Assembly (NCBI RefSeq): GCF_014212015.1
Contig: NZ_JACJVN010000059.1
Coordinates: forward strand, 1-62,173
From: Cohnella lubricantis
GTDB lineage: Bacteria; Bacillota; Bacilli; Paenibacillales; Paenibacillaceae
Length of the DNA: 62,173 nt
Direction of reading: 5' to 3'
In this document: positions 37,256-47,600 of the stretch, in pieces
How positions within the stretch are numbered: the stretch's first letter is position 1
Layout of the letters: the number at the start of each line of letters is the position of its first letter
Program-made: the position numbers and the translations under genes
Notes under the pieces: model-generated
Told to the model about the DNA's origin: nothing
The model's database searches: none
The model's input: the letters and a program-made list of their open reading frames with translations, nothing else

Positions 37256-37776
37256 CGGGTCAGCCCCGCTTTCGACAGCACCGCTTCCTGCTTCGCGAAC
37301 ATGTCCTTCTCCTGCTCCTCGCTCTCATGGTCGTACCCGAGCAAGTGCAAGAATCCATGCACGAACAGGAAGCCGAGCTCGCGCTCCGCGCTGTGCCCAT
37401 AATCATCCGCCTGCGCATGCATGCGCGGAACCGAGATCACGATGTCGCCGAGAAGCTCTGCGAAGGGATCGCCGCCAACGTCCTCCGGATTGCCGCCTTC
37501 CAGCGTCTCGAAGTCGTCGTCATAATGGATGTTCGGCTCTTCGCCGCCCCGCAGCGGGAACGACAGCACGTCCGTCGGCTTGTCCAGGCCGCGGTATTCC
37601 TTGTTCAGCTCGCGAATGCCTTCATCATCCGTCAACGTAACCGTCACGACGCCTTCTTCGACGCCTTCGGCTTGGCCCGCTATTTGGAGCAGCCGCTCCA
37701 GCAATTGCGGCCAGCCGCTCTCTGCTTCTTCATCTGAATACTCTCTCTCGTCGATCCATTCCAGCGCCAGTGTCAT
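37252..37776 (-). CDS. ybeY: Endoribonuclease YbeY
   Basis: 174 residues. The zinc site [12 protein letters not shown] is typical (HGxLHLxGYDH), with the conserved arginine region [18 protein letters not shown]. It is required for 16S rRNA maturation and ribosome quality control. It starts within the end of the upstream 7TM-HD gene (4-base overlap) and overlaps dgkA. Confidence 0.96.
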   Translation of the reverse strand: MTLALEWIDEREYSDEEAESGWPQLLERLLQIAGQAEGVEEGVVTVTLTDDEGIRELNKEYRGLDKPTDVLSFPLRGGEEPNIHYDDDFETLEGGNPEDVGGDPFAELLGDIVISVPRMHAQADDYGHSAERELGFLFVHGFLHLLGYDHESEEQEKDMFAKQEAVLSKAGLTR

Positions 37777-40052
37777 CCTTGCTGCTCCTTTATTTCTTTA
37801 CGATTTTTGATGTCCTTCTCGTCAGGATACTCGATTCGCGAGTGAAACATGCCGATGACCGTCTCCTTGAGCGTATGGGCGATCTGGTCCATCTCGCGCA
37901 AGGTGAGATCGCATTCGTTGAACTGCTGATCGTCCAGCCGGTCCTTAATAATCTTGCCGATAATATTCTCTACTTGCTCGACAGTCGGGTGAGCGAGCGA
38001 ACGAACCGCGGCTTCCACGCTGTCCGCGATGCCGACAATCGCCGCTTCCTTCGACTGGGCTTTCGGGCCGGGATAGCGGAAGTCGTCTTCCGTCCATTCG
38101 TTCGGCTTGCCCTGCTCTTCAGCCTGCTTCGCCGCCTTGTAGTAGAAGAATTTCAAGAAGGTCGTGCCGTGATGCTGTTCGGCGATATCACGGATCGGCT
38201 TCGGCAGCTTATGCTGCTTCAGCATCTCCGCGCCGTCCTTCGCATGGGCGATAATAATTGACGCGCTCACCTTCGGATCGAGCTTGTCGTGCGGGTTAAC
38301 GCCGCCGTTCTGATTCTCGATGAAGTAGTTCGGGCGCTTCGTCTTGCCGACGTCGTGATAGAACGATCCGACGCGGCACAGCAGCCCATTGGCGCCGACA
38401 GCTTCCGCCGCCGCTTCTGACAAGTTGCCGACCATGAGGCTGTGATGATACGTTCCCGGCGTCTCCGTCAGCAGCTTGCGCAGCAACGGATGGTTCGGAT
38501 TCGACAATTCGACCAGCTTCAACGCGGACAAGATGCCGAACGTCAATTCGAAGAACGGCATCATGCCGATGACGAGCACCGCCGTCAACAGGCCGCTGGC
38601 GAACATGAAGCCGACCGATTCCAGCAGCCGAACACGGTCGATATCCGTCTCGACAAGCATAAGCGCAAAGACGGCGACCGAACCGAACAAGCTGATCATG
38701 ATGCCGGCTTTTAGAATCGAAGAGCGCTGGCTGGCCCGATGGATCGCAAGCACGGACGTGAACGAGACGACCGCTGCGATGAATCCGTATCGAAAATCAA
38801 ATACCGATTGCTGGCCAACGTTCAGAATGATGCTCGAGAATATCGTGAACAGCAGCCCGCATAAGAGACCCAGGTGCATGTCCAACAGCAGCGTGACCAG
38901 CATGCAGCCCAGCGCGACCGGCGCCAGGAATTCGATATCCGGCCACCTGTCATTGTGCGCAAGCGCAACCAGATGCATCATAAGCAAATTAATCGCGAAA
39001 ATAATGAGCAGCATCAGCAGATGAACGTTAGTGCGCTTCGACGTGCCGTCCGACTTGCCGCCGGATGCGCCGCCGTTCGTCATCTCGCCGTAGACGTAAA
39101 TCGCCAGTACGAATAGAATCGACAGCAGCAGAACGCCAAGCTGCGGCAGGTAGTTCTTCTGTTCCTTCAGAAGCCCCAAGCTATCCAGTCGATCGTACAA
39201 ATCCTGCGTGATCGTTACGCCCTTCTCGACAAGAATCTCGCCTTGCTTGATGACGACAGGCGGCGTGTTCTGCTTCGCTTCCAGCTTCGCCGCTTCGGTT
39301 GCGTCCTTGTCATAGAACCGATTCGGCGTCAGCACGAATCTCGCCAGCTCCTGGACCGTCTCTCGCTGCGCCTTCTTGGACAAAGAGCTGCCGTTGACCA
39401 GCTCGGCCACCTTCATGCGCGCCGTCTCCGCGTCCGCCAGCGATTCGCTCATCAACTGCCGCACGACGCTCGTCGCCACGGGCCGCATCTCGCCGATCTC
39501 CTCGCTCGTTAGCTGCGGGAGCTTGTAGAATGTCTCCTGAGGGATCGTATACTTCTGATCCTCGACGACACTCCTCATCTCCTCGAACAGCGTTGCCGAA
39601 TAAGTCGAGGAACCGGCATTAGCCGATATAAAATGCGAGATGAAGGAATCCAGGCGGGAAGGAATCTCGTTGCGATAGATATCGACCTTATTCTGCTCGG
39701 TCACCTGATCGTCCTGGTTCAATTGGGCGATCCGCACGAGAATCTCGTCGATCAGCACCTCGTTATGCAGCGCGACGGTGGAATAGACGGGACCGACTCG
39801 TTCGGCCGCCTTCTCCTGTGCCTCCAGCGTCGCTTTCTCGTCTGTGACCTGTATAGGCGCTTTGATGTCGCTGGGGCTCTTGCCGCCCAGCGTAATATCG
39901 TAAGTCTCAGGCACTAGCCTGGTAGCGAGACTGAAATAAAAAAGCAGCACAAACACGAGCAGCAATAACAGCTTCACTGCCCCGCTGTGCTTCCAGCCCC
40001 CTGCCGAAAAGGATGACGCAGCCTCCGCCGGGCCCCTTCGTTTCCGATTCAT
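37773..40052 (-). CDS. 7TM-HD cyclic-di-AMP phosphodiesterase (PgpH/YqfF)
   Basis: 759 residues: an N-terminal membrane helix, a large extracellular 7TMR-HDED domain (about 65-300), seven membrane helices (about 300-500), and a cytoplasmic HD domain with [32 protein letters not shown] and EQHHGT metal ligands. In other Firmicutes PgpH degrades cyclic di-AMP to pApA. It lies in the conserved order phoH-yqfF-ybeY, with overlaps to ybeY. Confidence 0.93.
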   Translation of the reverse strand: MNRKRRGPAEAASSFSAGGWKHSGAVKLLLLLVFVLLFYFSLATRLVPETYDITLGGKSPSDIKAPIQVTDEKATLEAQEKAAERVGPVYSTVALHNEVLIDEILVRIAQLNQDDQVTEQNKVDIYRNEIPSRLDSFISHFISANAGSSTYSATLFEEMRSVVEDQKYTIPQETFYKLPQLTSEEIGEMRPVATSVVRQLMSESLADAETARMKVAELVNGSSLSKKAQRETVQELARFVLTPNRFYDKDATEAAKLEAKQNTPPVVIKQGEILVEKGVTITQDLYDRLDSLGLLKEQKNYLPQLGVLLLSILFVLAIYVYGEMTNGGASGGKSDGTSKRTNVHLLMLLIIFAINLLMMHLVALAHNDRWPDIEFLAPVALGCMLVTLLLDMHLGLLCGLLFTIFSSIILNVGQQSVFDFRYGFIAAVVSFTSVLAIHRASQRSSILKAGIMISLFGSVAVFALMLVETDIDRVRLLESVGFMFASGLLTAVLVIGMMPFFELTFGILSALKLVELSNPNHPLLRKLLTETPGTYHHSLMVGNLSEAAAEAVGANGLLCRVGSFYHDVGKTKRPNYFIENQNGGVNPHDKLDPKVSASIIIAHAKDGAEMLKQHKLPKPIRDIAEQHHGTTFLKFFYYKAAKQAEEQGKPNEWTEDDFRYPGPKAQSKEAAIVGIADSVEAAVRSLAHPTVEQVENIIGKIIKDRLDDQQFNECDLTLREMDQIAHTLKETVIGMFHSRIEYPDEKDIKNRKEIKEQQG

Positions 40053-40067
40053 CCGGCGTCCTCTCCT

Positions 40068-41042
40068 TTACGTTGGTTGTTCTTGATCGTCGCGGTTGTA
40101 GGCGAGAATGATCTTCTGCACCAAAGGGTGGCGTACGACGTCTTGCTCGGTGAACGTCACGATGCCGATCTCCGGAATGTCCTTCAGGATGCGCTGCGCT
40201 TCGATCAACCCAGACCTCTTGCCCTTGGGCAGGTCGATCTGCGTGACGTCGCCGGTAATGATCATATGGGAGCCGAAACCGAGGCGCGTCAAGAACATCT
40301 TCATCTGTTCGCCGGTCGTATTCTGCGCTTCGTCCAGAATCACGAACGAATCGTCCAGCGTGCGCCCGCGCATATAAGCGAGCGGCGCGATCTCGATCAT
40401 GCCGCGCTCCATCGCCTTGGCTACGCCTTCCGCGCCGAGCACGTCGTTAAGCGCGTCGTACAGCGGCCGCAGGTACGGATCGACCTTCTCCTGCAAGTCT
40501 CCGGGGAGAAAGCCGAGGCTCTCGCCTGCTTCAACTGCCGGCCGGGTCAGCAGAATGCGCTTCACCTTGCCTTCCTTCAGCGCGGCCACCGCCGTCACGA
40601 CGGCCAGATAGGTCTTGCCCGTGCCGGCTGGACCGATGCCGAAGACAATATCCTTCTTGCGAATGGTAGTCACGTAATGACGCTGTCCAAGCGTCTTGGG
40701 AACGATCGGCTTGCCGCGGAACGTCGTTGTGATCTCGCCCTGGAACAGCGCGAGCAGCTGGTCAGCCTTCATCTCCAGCGCCAGATCATGCGCATATCGG
40801 ATGTCCCGTTCGCCGAGCGGCAGCCCGCTGCGGATCAACTGCAGCAGCGTCTCGAACAATTGCTGCAAGCTGCGGACCTCCGATTCAGGGCCTTCCACGA
40901 CGATCTCCGCTTCCCGGGAATGAATCAGCGATTCCGATTGCTCTTGAATCCAGCGAAGGTGCTTGTCCTGCGGTCCGAATAACGCCATTCCCTCAGCCGC
41001 ATTGCGGAGCGGTATCGTGATGATTTGCTTGGTTTCCGCCAA
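40068..41042 (-). CDS. phoH: PhoH-family ATPase (PhoL)
   Basis: 324 residues without a PIN domain. N-terminal KH-like segment, Walker A GPAGTGKT (137-144), and Walker B with DEAQN (237-241) followed by TTGEQMKMFLTRLGFGSHMIITGDVTQIDLP. It is associated with RNA metabolism and linked to ybeY and the HD protein by gene order. Paralogue of the PIN-PhoH gene at 3908. Overlaps nothing; 15-base gap to the HD gene. Confidence 0.93.
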   Translation of the reverse strand: MAETKQIITIPLRNAAEGMALFGPQDKHLRWIQEQSESLIHSREAEIVVEGPESEVRSLQQLFETLLQLIRSGLPLGERDIRYAHDLALEMKADQLLALFQGEITTTFRGKPIVPKTLGQRHYVTTIRKKDIVFGIGPAGTGKTYLAVVTAVAALKEGKVKRILLTRPAVEAGESLGFLPGDLQEKVDPYLRPLYDALNDVLGAEGVAKAMERGMIEIAPLAYMRGRTLDDSFVILDEAQNTTGEQMKMFLTRLGFGSHMIITGDVTQIDLPKGKRSGLIEAQRILKDIPEIGIVTFTEQDVVRHPLVQKIILAYNRDDQEQPT

Positions 41043-41089
41043 AAAGCCTCATTCCCCCTGCATGCTAGTCCTGCCGGCCGCAGCGCCCA

Positions 41090-42322
41090 TTACCGGCCAT
41101 CGTTCCCTTCCGTGCCGGCTTGAGGCGCAGGAACGGATGGAACCGCGTTAACAATTGGACGTTCGACCGCGATAGATTGTTCAACTTCAAATAGAACATT
41201 TAAGATCACTTTACCATTCTCCGTTTGTTCATGCAAAAGTTTTTCCGCCTTGATGACGGCCCCCATGCCGCTCTTCCGAAGCACTTCTGCGCGTGCCTGC
41301 CGAAGTCCGGCTTCCTTGGCCTCGGCTTCCGTCAGCTTATGATCCTCCGCCTGGACCTCCTTCTCCAGCTCCTTGTAAATGCCGAACGGAAGCGTCCAGC
41401 CGCCGATGGTCAGCCGACGGGTGTCCGGCATCACTTCGAACTGATCGTATTCCGGCTGGCCGTATCCTCCGATCTGCAGCGCACGGTTCCCGAGCAGCAA
41501 GTAGCTTCGTTCTTGCTCTAGGCCGGTATACCCTTTGACCCGGGTGGTCATCGGGGAGACGATCCGATATTCGTGCCAGACGATTCCGAGCACTTCGCCT
41601 TTGGCGACAACGGCTTGCGTTCGGTCGCCTTCGCCGACGATGCCCGAGATCAGCACATCCCCCTTGCGCACCCGTTCATTGCGAATGACTTTGGGTTTGC
41701 CGCCCTCGGCTACGATCCGGGAGACGACCGCATCCGTCTTCGCGATAAGATCGCGCGGCGTGTTCGGCGGCAGCTGCTCGGGCTTGGCCGACTCGACGAC
41801 GGTAATCGTGACTTTCGTGCCCTGCTTGTCTATGCCAACCCAGGAGATCCCGGGAATACGTTGCGCCAGCAGACTCGCCAGCTCCGACGAATCCTTCAGC
41901 CGGAACGACCACTGGTAAGGATAGATGCCCTCTGCCCGCGCCGCTTGAAGGATCTGATCCGCCGGAATCCGCTCCGTTCCTTCGACCTGCACGTCCCACA
42001 CGAGAGTAGACAGAAGGTACAGCGAGACAATGAAGCCGAGCATGCCTGCGGCGAATGTCTTGCGGCGGGACAAGCGCGCCATCTGGAACGGGAGACCGCT
42101 GCGATCCATGATCCGAATGCGGGCTCCCGCACGCCGAAGAGCCGGCCGCATGCGGAAGAAGTCGGGCACCGTCACTCGGAATACGAGCTTGCCGCCCGGC
42201 GCATAACCGATATCCCAAAGCTCCAGCTCCGCGACCGCATCCCGAAGGAACACGTCCGCGTCGCCGGCTATCAGCTTAACCGTTACGATGCCCCTTATGT
42301 ATTGAAGCCAGTTACCCTTCAT
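41090..42322 (-). CDS. yqfD: Sporulation protein YqfD
   Basis: 410 residues: MKGNWLQYIRGIVTVKLIAGDADVFLRDA, a soluble N-terminus, a membrane helix near 90-110 (FAAGMLGFIVSLYLLSTLVWDVQVEGTERI) and an extracellular POTRA-like plus beta domain. YqfD is made in the forespore/mother cell under sporulation control. ATG 42322 has AAAGGATG about 8 bases before; the frame is open 26 codons further without a site. Adjacent to yqfC as in all spore formers. Confidence 0.9.
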   Translation of the reverse strand: MKGNWLQYIRGIVTVKLIAGDADVFLRDAVAELELWDIGYAPGGKLVFRVTVPDFFRMRPALRRAGARIRIMDRSGLPFQMARLSRRKTFAAGMLGFIVSLYLLSTLVWDVQVEGTERIPADQILQAARAEGIYPYQWSFRLKDSSELASLLAQRIPGISWVGIDKQGTKVTITVVESAKPEQLPPNTPRDLIAKTDAVVSRIVAEGGKPKVIRNERVRKGDVLISGIVGEGDRTQAVVAKGEVLGIVWHEYRIVSPMTTRVKGYTGLEQERSYLLLGNRALQIGGYGQPEYDQFEVMPDTRRLTIGGWTLPFGIYKELEKEVQAEDHKLTEAEAKEAGLRQARAEVLRKSGMGAVIKAEKLLHEQTENGKVILNVLFEVEQSIAVERPIVNAVPSVPAPQAGTEGNDGR

Positions 42323-42413
42323 GAGACTCATCCTTTCGGCATGAAGCTTGTCCGCCAATTGCTCGTCCGACGCGGCTTTTCCGCCGCCGATCGGCTTCAT
42401 CGGGGCGGAGAGT

Positions 42414-42692
42414 TCATCTCTTGATCAGCACTCCCGTAATCTCGCCTTCCACCAATACATCGTCGGTTCCGATATTGCGAATGACCAATTCGTGTCCCGT
42501 CACTTCCAATTCGCCCTTCTCCATCGCAAGACGCAAAGAGGTCGGCGCGAAATGAAGCACGCCACGATGGTTCTCCACCGTCAATTGGATGCCTCCGATC
42601 ATCGTCACCCGCGGGAGGTCAAGCACGACATCTTGCGGCAGGTCGAGGATTCGAGCGGTCCAATTCCGAAGCTTGCGGACGACTCGCGGCAT
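42414..42692 (-). CDS. yqfC: Sporulation protein YqfC
   Basis: 92 residues: MPRVVRKLRNWTARILDLPQDVVLDLPRVTMIGGIQLTVENHRGVLHFAPTSLRL, the YqfC family pattern (PqDVvldlPRitmiG). Sporulation-specific, role unknown. Followed by yqfD after about 90 bases. GGAGG lies upstream of the ATG. Confidence 0.93.
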   Translation of the reverse strand: MPRVVRKLRNWTARILDLPQDVVLDLPRVTMIGGIQLTVENHRGVLHFAPTSLRLAMEKGELEVTGHELVIRNIGTDDVLVEGEITGVLIKR

Positions 42693-42797
42693 GACGCGCC
42701 TCCCTCCTTTACGCTAAAACATATGCAATCGGGACACGGAAAATAACGCACCCCCAAAAAGTAGACGAGCCCCCGGATCATAGCCTAAACAACGCAA

Positions 42798-42823
42798 AAA
42801 GCACTCCCCGAAGGGAGTGCTTT
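42798..42823 (-). terminator. Intrinsic terminator after yqeY
   Basis: AAAGCACTCCC, loop CGAA, GGGAGTGCTTT (11-bp stem), followed on the minus strand by TTTTGCG. It separates the rpsU-yqeY unit from yqfC. Confidence 0.9.
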
Positions 42824-42842
42824 GCTTGTTGTCTCGGGAAAA

Positions 42843-43286
42843 TCATTGCAAAAGTTGCTGGACGATTTGGTTGACGAGCTTGCCATCGGCGCGTCCCTTC
42901 ACCTTCGGCATCAAAGCCCCCATCAACTTCCCCATATCTGCTTTAGAAGAAGCACCGGTCTCTTGAATGGTCTGCGTAACAATTGCTTTGATTTCTTCTT
43001 CGTTCAGCTGCTCGGGAAGATATTGGGCAATGATTGCGATCTCTGCCTCTAAATCCTTAGCCAGATCGTCGCGGCCCGCCTTCGTAAATTCCTGGAGGGA
43101 ATCTTTGCGTTGTTTGACTTCGCGGCTCAGAATATCGAGCACTTCGTTATCTTCAAGCGGCCGGCGCAATTCAATCTCTTGATTCTTGACCGACGCACGA
43201 ACCATTCGAATCGTGGAAAGCCGGAACTTGTCCTGTGCCTTCATCGCTTGCTTCATGTCATCATTCAAACGTTCCGCGAGGCTCAT
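42843..43286 (-). CDS. yqeY: GatB/YqeY-domain protein
   Basis: 147 residues: MSLAERLNDDMKQAMKAQDKFRLSTIRMVRASVKNQEIE, helical, with the tRNA-interaction-like C-terminal domain of GatB (PEQLNEEEIKAIV...KADMGKLMGALMPKVKGRADGKLVNQIVQQLL). The ATG at 43286 is 10 bases after GGAGGAG; a TTG at 43295 is too close to it. Directly downstream of rpsU as in B. subtilis. Biochemical role is unclear. Confidence 0.93.
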   Translation of the reverse strand: MSLAERLNDDMKQAMKAQDKFRLSTIRMVRASVKNQEIELRRPLEDNEVLDILSREVKQRKDSLQEFTKAGRDDLAKDLEAEIAIIAQYLPEQLNEEEIKAIVTQTIQETGASSKADMGKLMGALMPKVKGRADGKLVNQIVQQLLQ

Positions 43287-43302
43287 GTTGCTCAAACTCC
43301 TC

Positions 43303-43476
43303 CTAGAACTTCCGTTTACGAGCAGCCTCGGATTTCTTCTTCCGTTTGACGCTCGGTTTCTCGTAGTGCTTACGTTTTTTCAGTTCCGCGAGAACGCCGT
43401 CTTTTGCGATGGACTTCTTGAAGCGGCGGAGTGCAGCGTCGAGTGATTCATTTTTGCGAACTTTCGTTTCGGACAC
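43303..43476 (-). CDS. rpsU: 30S ribosomal protein S21
   Basis: 57 residues: [57 protein letters not shown]. Start is GTG 43476 with GGAGGGAGGG 7 bases before; the longer open frame has no support. S21 lies at the platform of the 30S subunit near the anti-Shine-Dalgarno. Confidence 0.97.
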   Translation of the reverse strand: MSETKVRKNESLDAALRRFKKSIAKDGVLAELKKRKHYEKPSVKRKKKSEAARKRKF

Positions 43477-43526
43477 CAGTTTTCCCTCCCTCCGGAACAG
43501 ACCACAACACACGGTTATCAAACCTC

Positions 43527-43556
43527 ATTATAGGTTATCGGCGAAGGGAGTGTCAA
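43527..43556 (-). promoter_or_regulatory. Strong rpsU promoter
   Basis: Minus strand: consensus TTGACA (43551-43556), 18-base spacer, TATAAT (43527-43532). Confidence 0.85.
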
Positions 43557-43644
43557 CTTATGCCCATACGGAAATTGAGGAACGATCCCAAATCGTTCTT
43601 CGGCATTCCGTTTAAAGCCCGTCCGACAGCTGTTCAGAACGAAA

Positions 43645-43685
43645 ACAGGCTGCAGCCTATGCACACGGCAGTAAGCGCAGCCTGT
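43645..43685 (-). terminator. Probable terminator after the 97-aa hypothetical gene
   Basis: ACAGGCTGC (43645-43653)/GCAGCCTGT (43677-43685), 9-bp stem with a 23-base loop, followed on the minus strand by TTTC. Confidence 0.5.
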
Positions 43686-43692
43686 CATTCAA

Positions 43693-43986
43693 TCACCAGT
43701 AATACGGCAGCAGCGACAAGCCGGCAAGCGCCGCCAGCGGGAACGCGAATCGGGCGAACCGGCGCGGCCGGAAGAACGGAGAGCCGAACCCGTAACCGAA
43801 TCCCGGATAGAACGGCCCCGGGAAGAATGCCCTCGAATCGGGATAAGCCCCGGGCACTGCCAGGCATACCGTATGCTCATCGACATATTCCACAATACCG
43901 TCGTAACGCGTGCCGTCCGCCGCTTGAAGCTCCACGTAACGGTGCATGTGCTTCTCGCAGAGCCGCTTCATTTCATTCTTCTCCAT
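43693..43986 (-). CDS. Small hypothetical protein with LSm-like N-terminus
   Basis: 97 residues. The first ~45 (KHMHRYVELQAADGTRYDGIVEYVDEHTVCLAVPG) look like a short SH3/LSm-type beta-barrel. The rest is aromatic, Gly/Pro-rich (FFPGPFYPGFGYGFGSPFFRPRRF) and ends in a hydrophobic stretch LAALAGLSLLPYYW. AGGAGG precedes the ATG by 7 bases. The composition suggests a surface or spore-coat associated protein, but that is inference. Transcribed alone. Confidence 0.6.
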   Translation of the reverse strand: MEKNEMKRLCEKHMHRYVELQAADGTRYDGIVEYVDEHTVCLAVPGAYPDSRAFFPGPFYPGFGYGFGSPFFRPRRFARFAFPLAALAGLSLLPYYW

Positions 43987-44068
43987 CGTTCATCCTCCTG
44001 AATCGCATATGCGAATCTCGCTGACTCAGCATATGCCTATGAGGAAGGAGTGGTTCCTGGGCGAAAGG

Positions 44069-44665
44069 TTATTGAAGCGCAGCGGCCAAATCTTGCAGTT
44101 GCTTAAATGCTTGAAGCGCGATATCGGGCCATTCGACGCCCGAAGCCATCTGCCGATACCGGTCGTCGCCGGTCGGCACGGTGTACGCTTGCAGCGTCTT
44201 CTGGATCTCGGCGCCGGCTGTTTGAACCTTTTGAACAATCGCTGATTCTTCAGCCGTTAGAGGACCGTCATGGTCACCTAGATTCCGCAGCTTGGCTTCA
44301 AGCGGCTGCGCAACGCCGTTCAAAGCGAGCATCGCTTGCTCAGGCGTCGAACCGTTCAACTCTTGCGCCTTCACCATCACGCTGGATCCGCATTCGCCCA
44401 TCTCCAGCTCGAGCTTGCCTATATCGCCTTTGATCGGCAGCCTTTCTTCGGCAGATACGGTGCCGGACAAGCGGCCGACATCGTCATTCAGGGTTGACGC
44501 TAGCAGCATGCAATAGGTGTAGCTTGAGGCTAGCCGTATTCCTTTGTCCGTCTTGGCCGATTGTTCGGTCAGCAGCAGCTTGGAGTATAGCACCACGATG
44601 ACGAAGAAGAGCAGCGTCGCTATAATAAGCAGCACCGGAACGGTGTAAGTACGTTTCTTATCCAT
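44069..44665 (-). CDS. Membrane-anchored hypothetical protein downstream of addA
   Basis: 198 residues with one N-terminal membrane segment (about 9-30, VPVLLIIATLLFFVIVVLYSKLL) and a helical extracellular part that resembles four-helix sensor or methyl-accepting domains, but no signalling domain follows. The ATG 44665 has GGAGGTGA 8 bases before it; GTG 44677 overlaps that site. It starts 27 bases after the addA stop and is probably in the addBA transcript. Function unknown. Confidence 0.6.
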   Translation of the reverse strand: MDKKRTYTVPVLLIIATLLFFVIVVLYSKLLLTEQSAKTDKGIRLASSYTYCMLLASTLNDDVGRLSGTVSAEERLPIKGDIGKLELEMGECGSSVMVKAQELNGSTPEQAMLALNGVAQPLEAKLRNLGDHDGPLTAEESAIVQKVQTAGAEIQKTLQAYTVPTGDDRYRQMASGVEWPDIALQAFKQLQDLAAALQ

Positions 44666-44692
44666 GGAAATGTTCACCTCCCGATCTCGTTA

Positions 44693-47600
44693 TTATAGCA
44701 AACGAACCGTTCGTTCGCCTTCTATGAAGTAGATATAGCCTTCCTTCACCCGCTGTCCGAGAATATCGCCAATCGCCTTCGCGTAGCGCTCAATCTGGAA
44801 GCGATGATTCTCAGCCGCCTCTTCCCAGTTGCCAAGCGGCACGCGGTCGGTCTTATAATCGACGAGCACTAAGCCGTCTTCTTCCGGGAACAAACAGTCG
44901 ATAACGCCTTGAATGAGCACGATCTCCTCTGCCGCAGCGCCGGCGTCCGAATAGGCATCCCCGGCTGGGATGCCGTAGCTGAACGGAATTTCCCGCCACA
45001 CGGTTCGCGCCGCGCACATCCGGCTGTACAGCTCCGTCCGGCAGAACGCCGCTATCGCTTCGGCAGCAACGCTTTGGCGCTGCTCGGCCGACCATATTCT
45101 CCGCTCCACCAATTGATTCAGCATCTCTTCCACTTCACCTATATCGGTACCGGGTTTGATAGGCAGATGCTGCATCGCCAAGTGAACGACTGTGCCCCGT
45201 TCGGCCGGCGTCAGCTTCTTGTCGCCCAAGAAACGCGGACGGCGAAGGCGGAACGTGCGTGACGCGGTCTCGGGGAGCTCCTCCGTATCGAAGCGGGTAG
45301 TCCGTTCCGCTTCATCCCATTCCGGCTCCGATTCGATCGGCGGCACGCTTGATTCCACCATGCCCATACCGCCTGCGCCCGCATGCGTTGGGCGCGCGCG
45401 TTCGGCGGCTTCCCGCTCGGCCTGCTGCCGCTTCAGCGCCGTGATGGACGTCTTGGCGGCCAGCCGCGACGCTTCGGCGTTCGGATCCTGCCAGCTCAGC
45501 GCTTCATATGCTCGCAGCCCAGCAGCCGTCTCCGTTACCGATACCGGCGAGAGCTGCAGCGCCAGATTCCACAGCGTATCCCCGCTGTCCTGCTGCGTCT
45601 CCGGCTCCTGAGAACCTTGCGTCAGAACGGAAGCCGGCAGCACGCGGCAGCGCCAACGCGGCGTACTATATGGCGAAGCAGAAGACGAACCCCCTGTTGA
45701 GGGTGCGGCTGCGGCTGCAGAAGCAACTGCCGCTTCATCGGCCGCCGCTGCGCCGCCAGCTTCGCGAAGATCCCATTCCGCTCCCGTCAACGCCGCAGCG
45801 GGACCGACCCAATCCAAGTAGCGATTCGCCGCCGCAATGGCGTAATCGGGCAGACCGTCGCCGCCGGTCTCCGCCAGCTCCCGCCATTTGTTCAGGTCCT
45901 TCTCCGCATTCTTCGTCGTCCCGACGAGAATAAGCTTCTCCTTCGGCCGCGTCAGCGCTACGTACAGAACTCGCATCTCCTCCGCGAGCATCTCCGCCTT
46001 CAAGCGGCGGCGAATTGCCAGCTGAGGCAGCGATGGATAAGCGACGCGCGTCTCGGGATCGACGATCTTGGGACCGAAGCCCAGCTTCTTGTGCTTCAGG
46101 AACAAGCCGTTCAAGTCCTGTTTGTTGAATCCGCGGCCCAGACCCGCCGCGAAGACAACCGGGAATTCCAGCCCTTTGCTCTTGTGGATGGAGACGACGC
46201 GCACGACGTCTTCCTGCTCGCCAAGCGCTCTGGCAGCGCCGAGATCGGAGCCGGTATCTCTCATGCGTCCGAGGAACCGAAGGAAGCGGAAGAGGCCGCG
46301 CGAGGTGGCGTTGCGTTCGAACTGCCGCGCGCGGTCGACCAGCGCGCGCAGGTTGGCTTGCCGCTGAATGCCGCCGGGCAGGCCGCCTACGAAGTCATAG
46401 TAGCCCGTGTCACGGTAGAGCTTGTTCAGCAGCTCGCCGATCGGTTCCCGCCTTGCGAAGCTCCGCCACGACTCCAGCTTGGCCAGAAACGCACGCAGCC
46501 GATCGGCTAATTGCCGGTCAAGAGGAGCCGCTTCGGCCGGATCCATCGCATCCGCAGGCGTCCCTGCTTGCGTGTCCACTATGGCGCGAGCTTCGTTGCT
46601 CGCTTCCGAAGCGGCGGCGCACACCGCCTGCCAATACGAGCCTTGGCGGCGGCGCAGCCGGATCAAGGCAAGCTGCTCCGCATCAAGCCCCACCAGCGGC
46701 GAACGAAGGACGCCCGCCAGCGGAATGTCCTGATCCGGGTTGTCGATCAAGTGCAGCAGCGAGAGCATGACATCCACTTCCGTCGCCGCGAAGTAGCCCG
46801 TCGCCAGCTCCGCATAGGCGGGGATGCCCGCCGCCTTAAATTCTTCCAGCACCGAAGGAGCCAGAGACGTCGCCGCGCGGAGCAGAATGACAATGTCCCG
46901 GTAGGCGAGCGGACGGTACATCTTGCTGCGCCCGTCATAGACGGCGAACGGCTCGGCGCCGCTGCCGTCCTGGCCCATCAGCCGTTTGATCTCGGCTGCG
47001 ATGCAGCGCGCCTCCAGCTGCGCCGACTCCAACTCGGCTTCAGCCGCTTCCATGCCGGCCGCGTCCGGCTCGGTCTCGGAGTCGCCGGACTCCGCCGCCG
47101 CGCCTCCTTCGGGAGCGCCAGCCTCGACTTTAGCTCCTGCGTCGATCAAGATCAGCTCCGTCGCGTATGGCGAAGACGCCGGCAGAACGCCTGATTCGGA
47201 TTGGGCTTCAGCCGGATAGCCTTCCCCGTACACGAGCTCGGCCCGGCGATCGTAATTCATCTCGCCGACCTTCTCCCGCAGAATAAGGCGGAAGACGTGG
47301 TTCACCGCATCGACGACGCGAGGCCTGCTGCGGAAGTTGCGCGCCAGGTCGATACGCAGACCATCGCCAGCGCCGCCGGAAGCGGATGCGGCTACGGATG
47401 CGGATGTGCGCTCCGCCGCCGCCGGCTCATCAGCAGACGTGCTCCCGCCTGTAGCCGTCCAGACGTCATACGACTTGTACTTGGCTAGGAACAGCCCCGG
47501 CTCCGCCAAGCGGAACCGGTAGATGCTCTGCTTCACGTCGCCGACCATGAACACATTGCCCGGGGAATGCCGGGCGATCAGCGAGACGATCGCTTCCTGC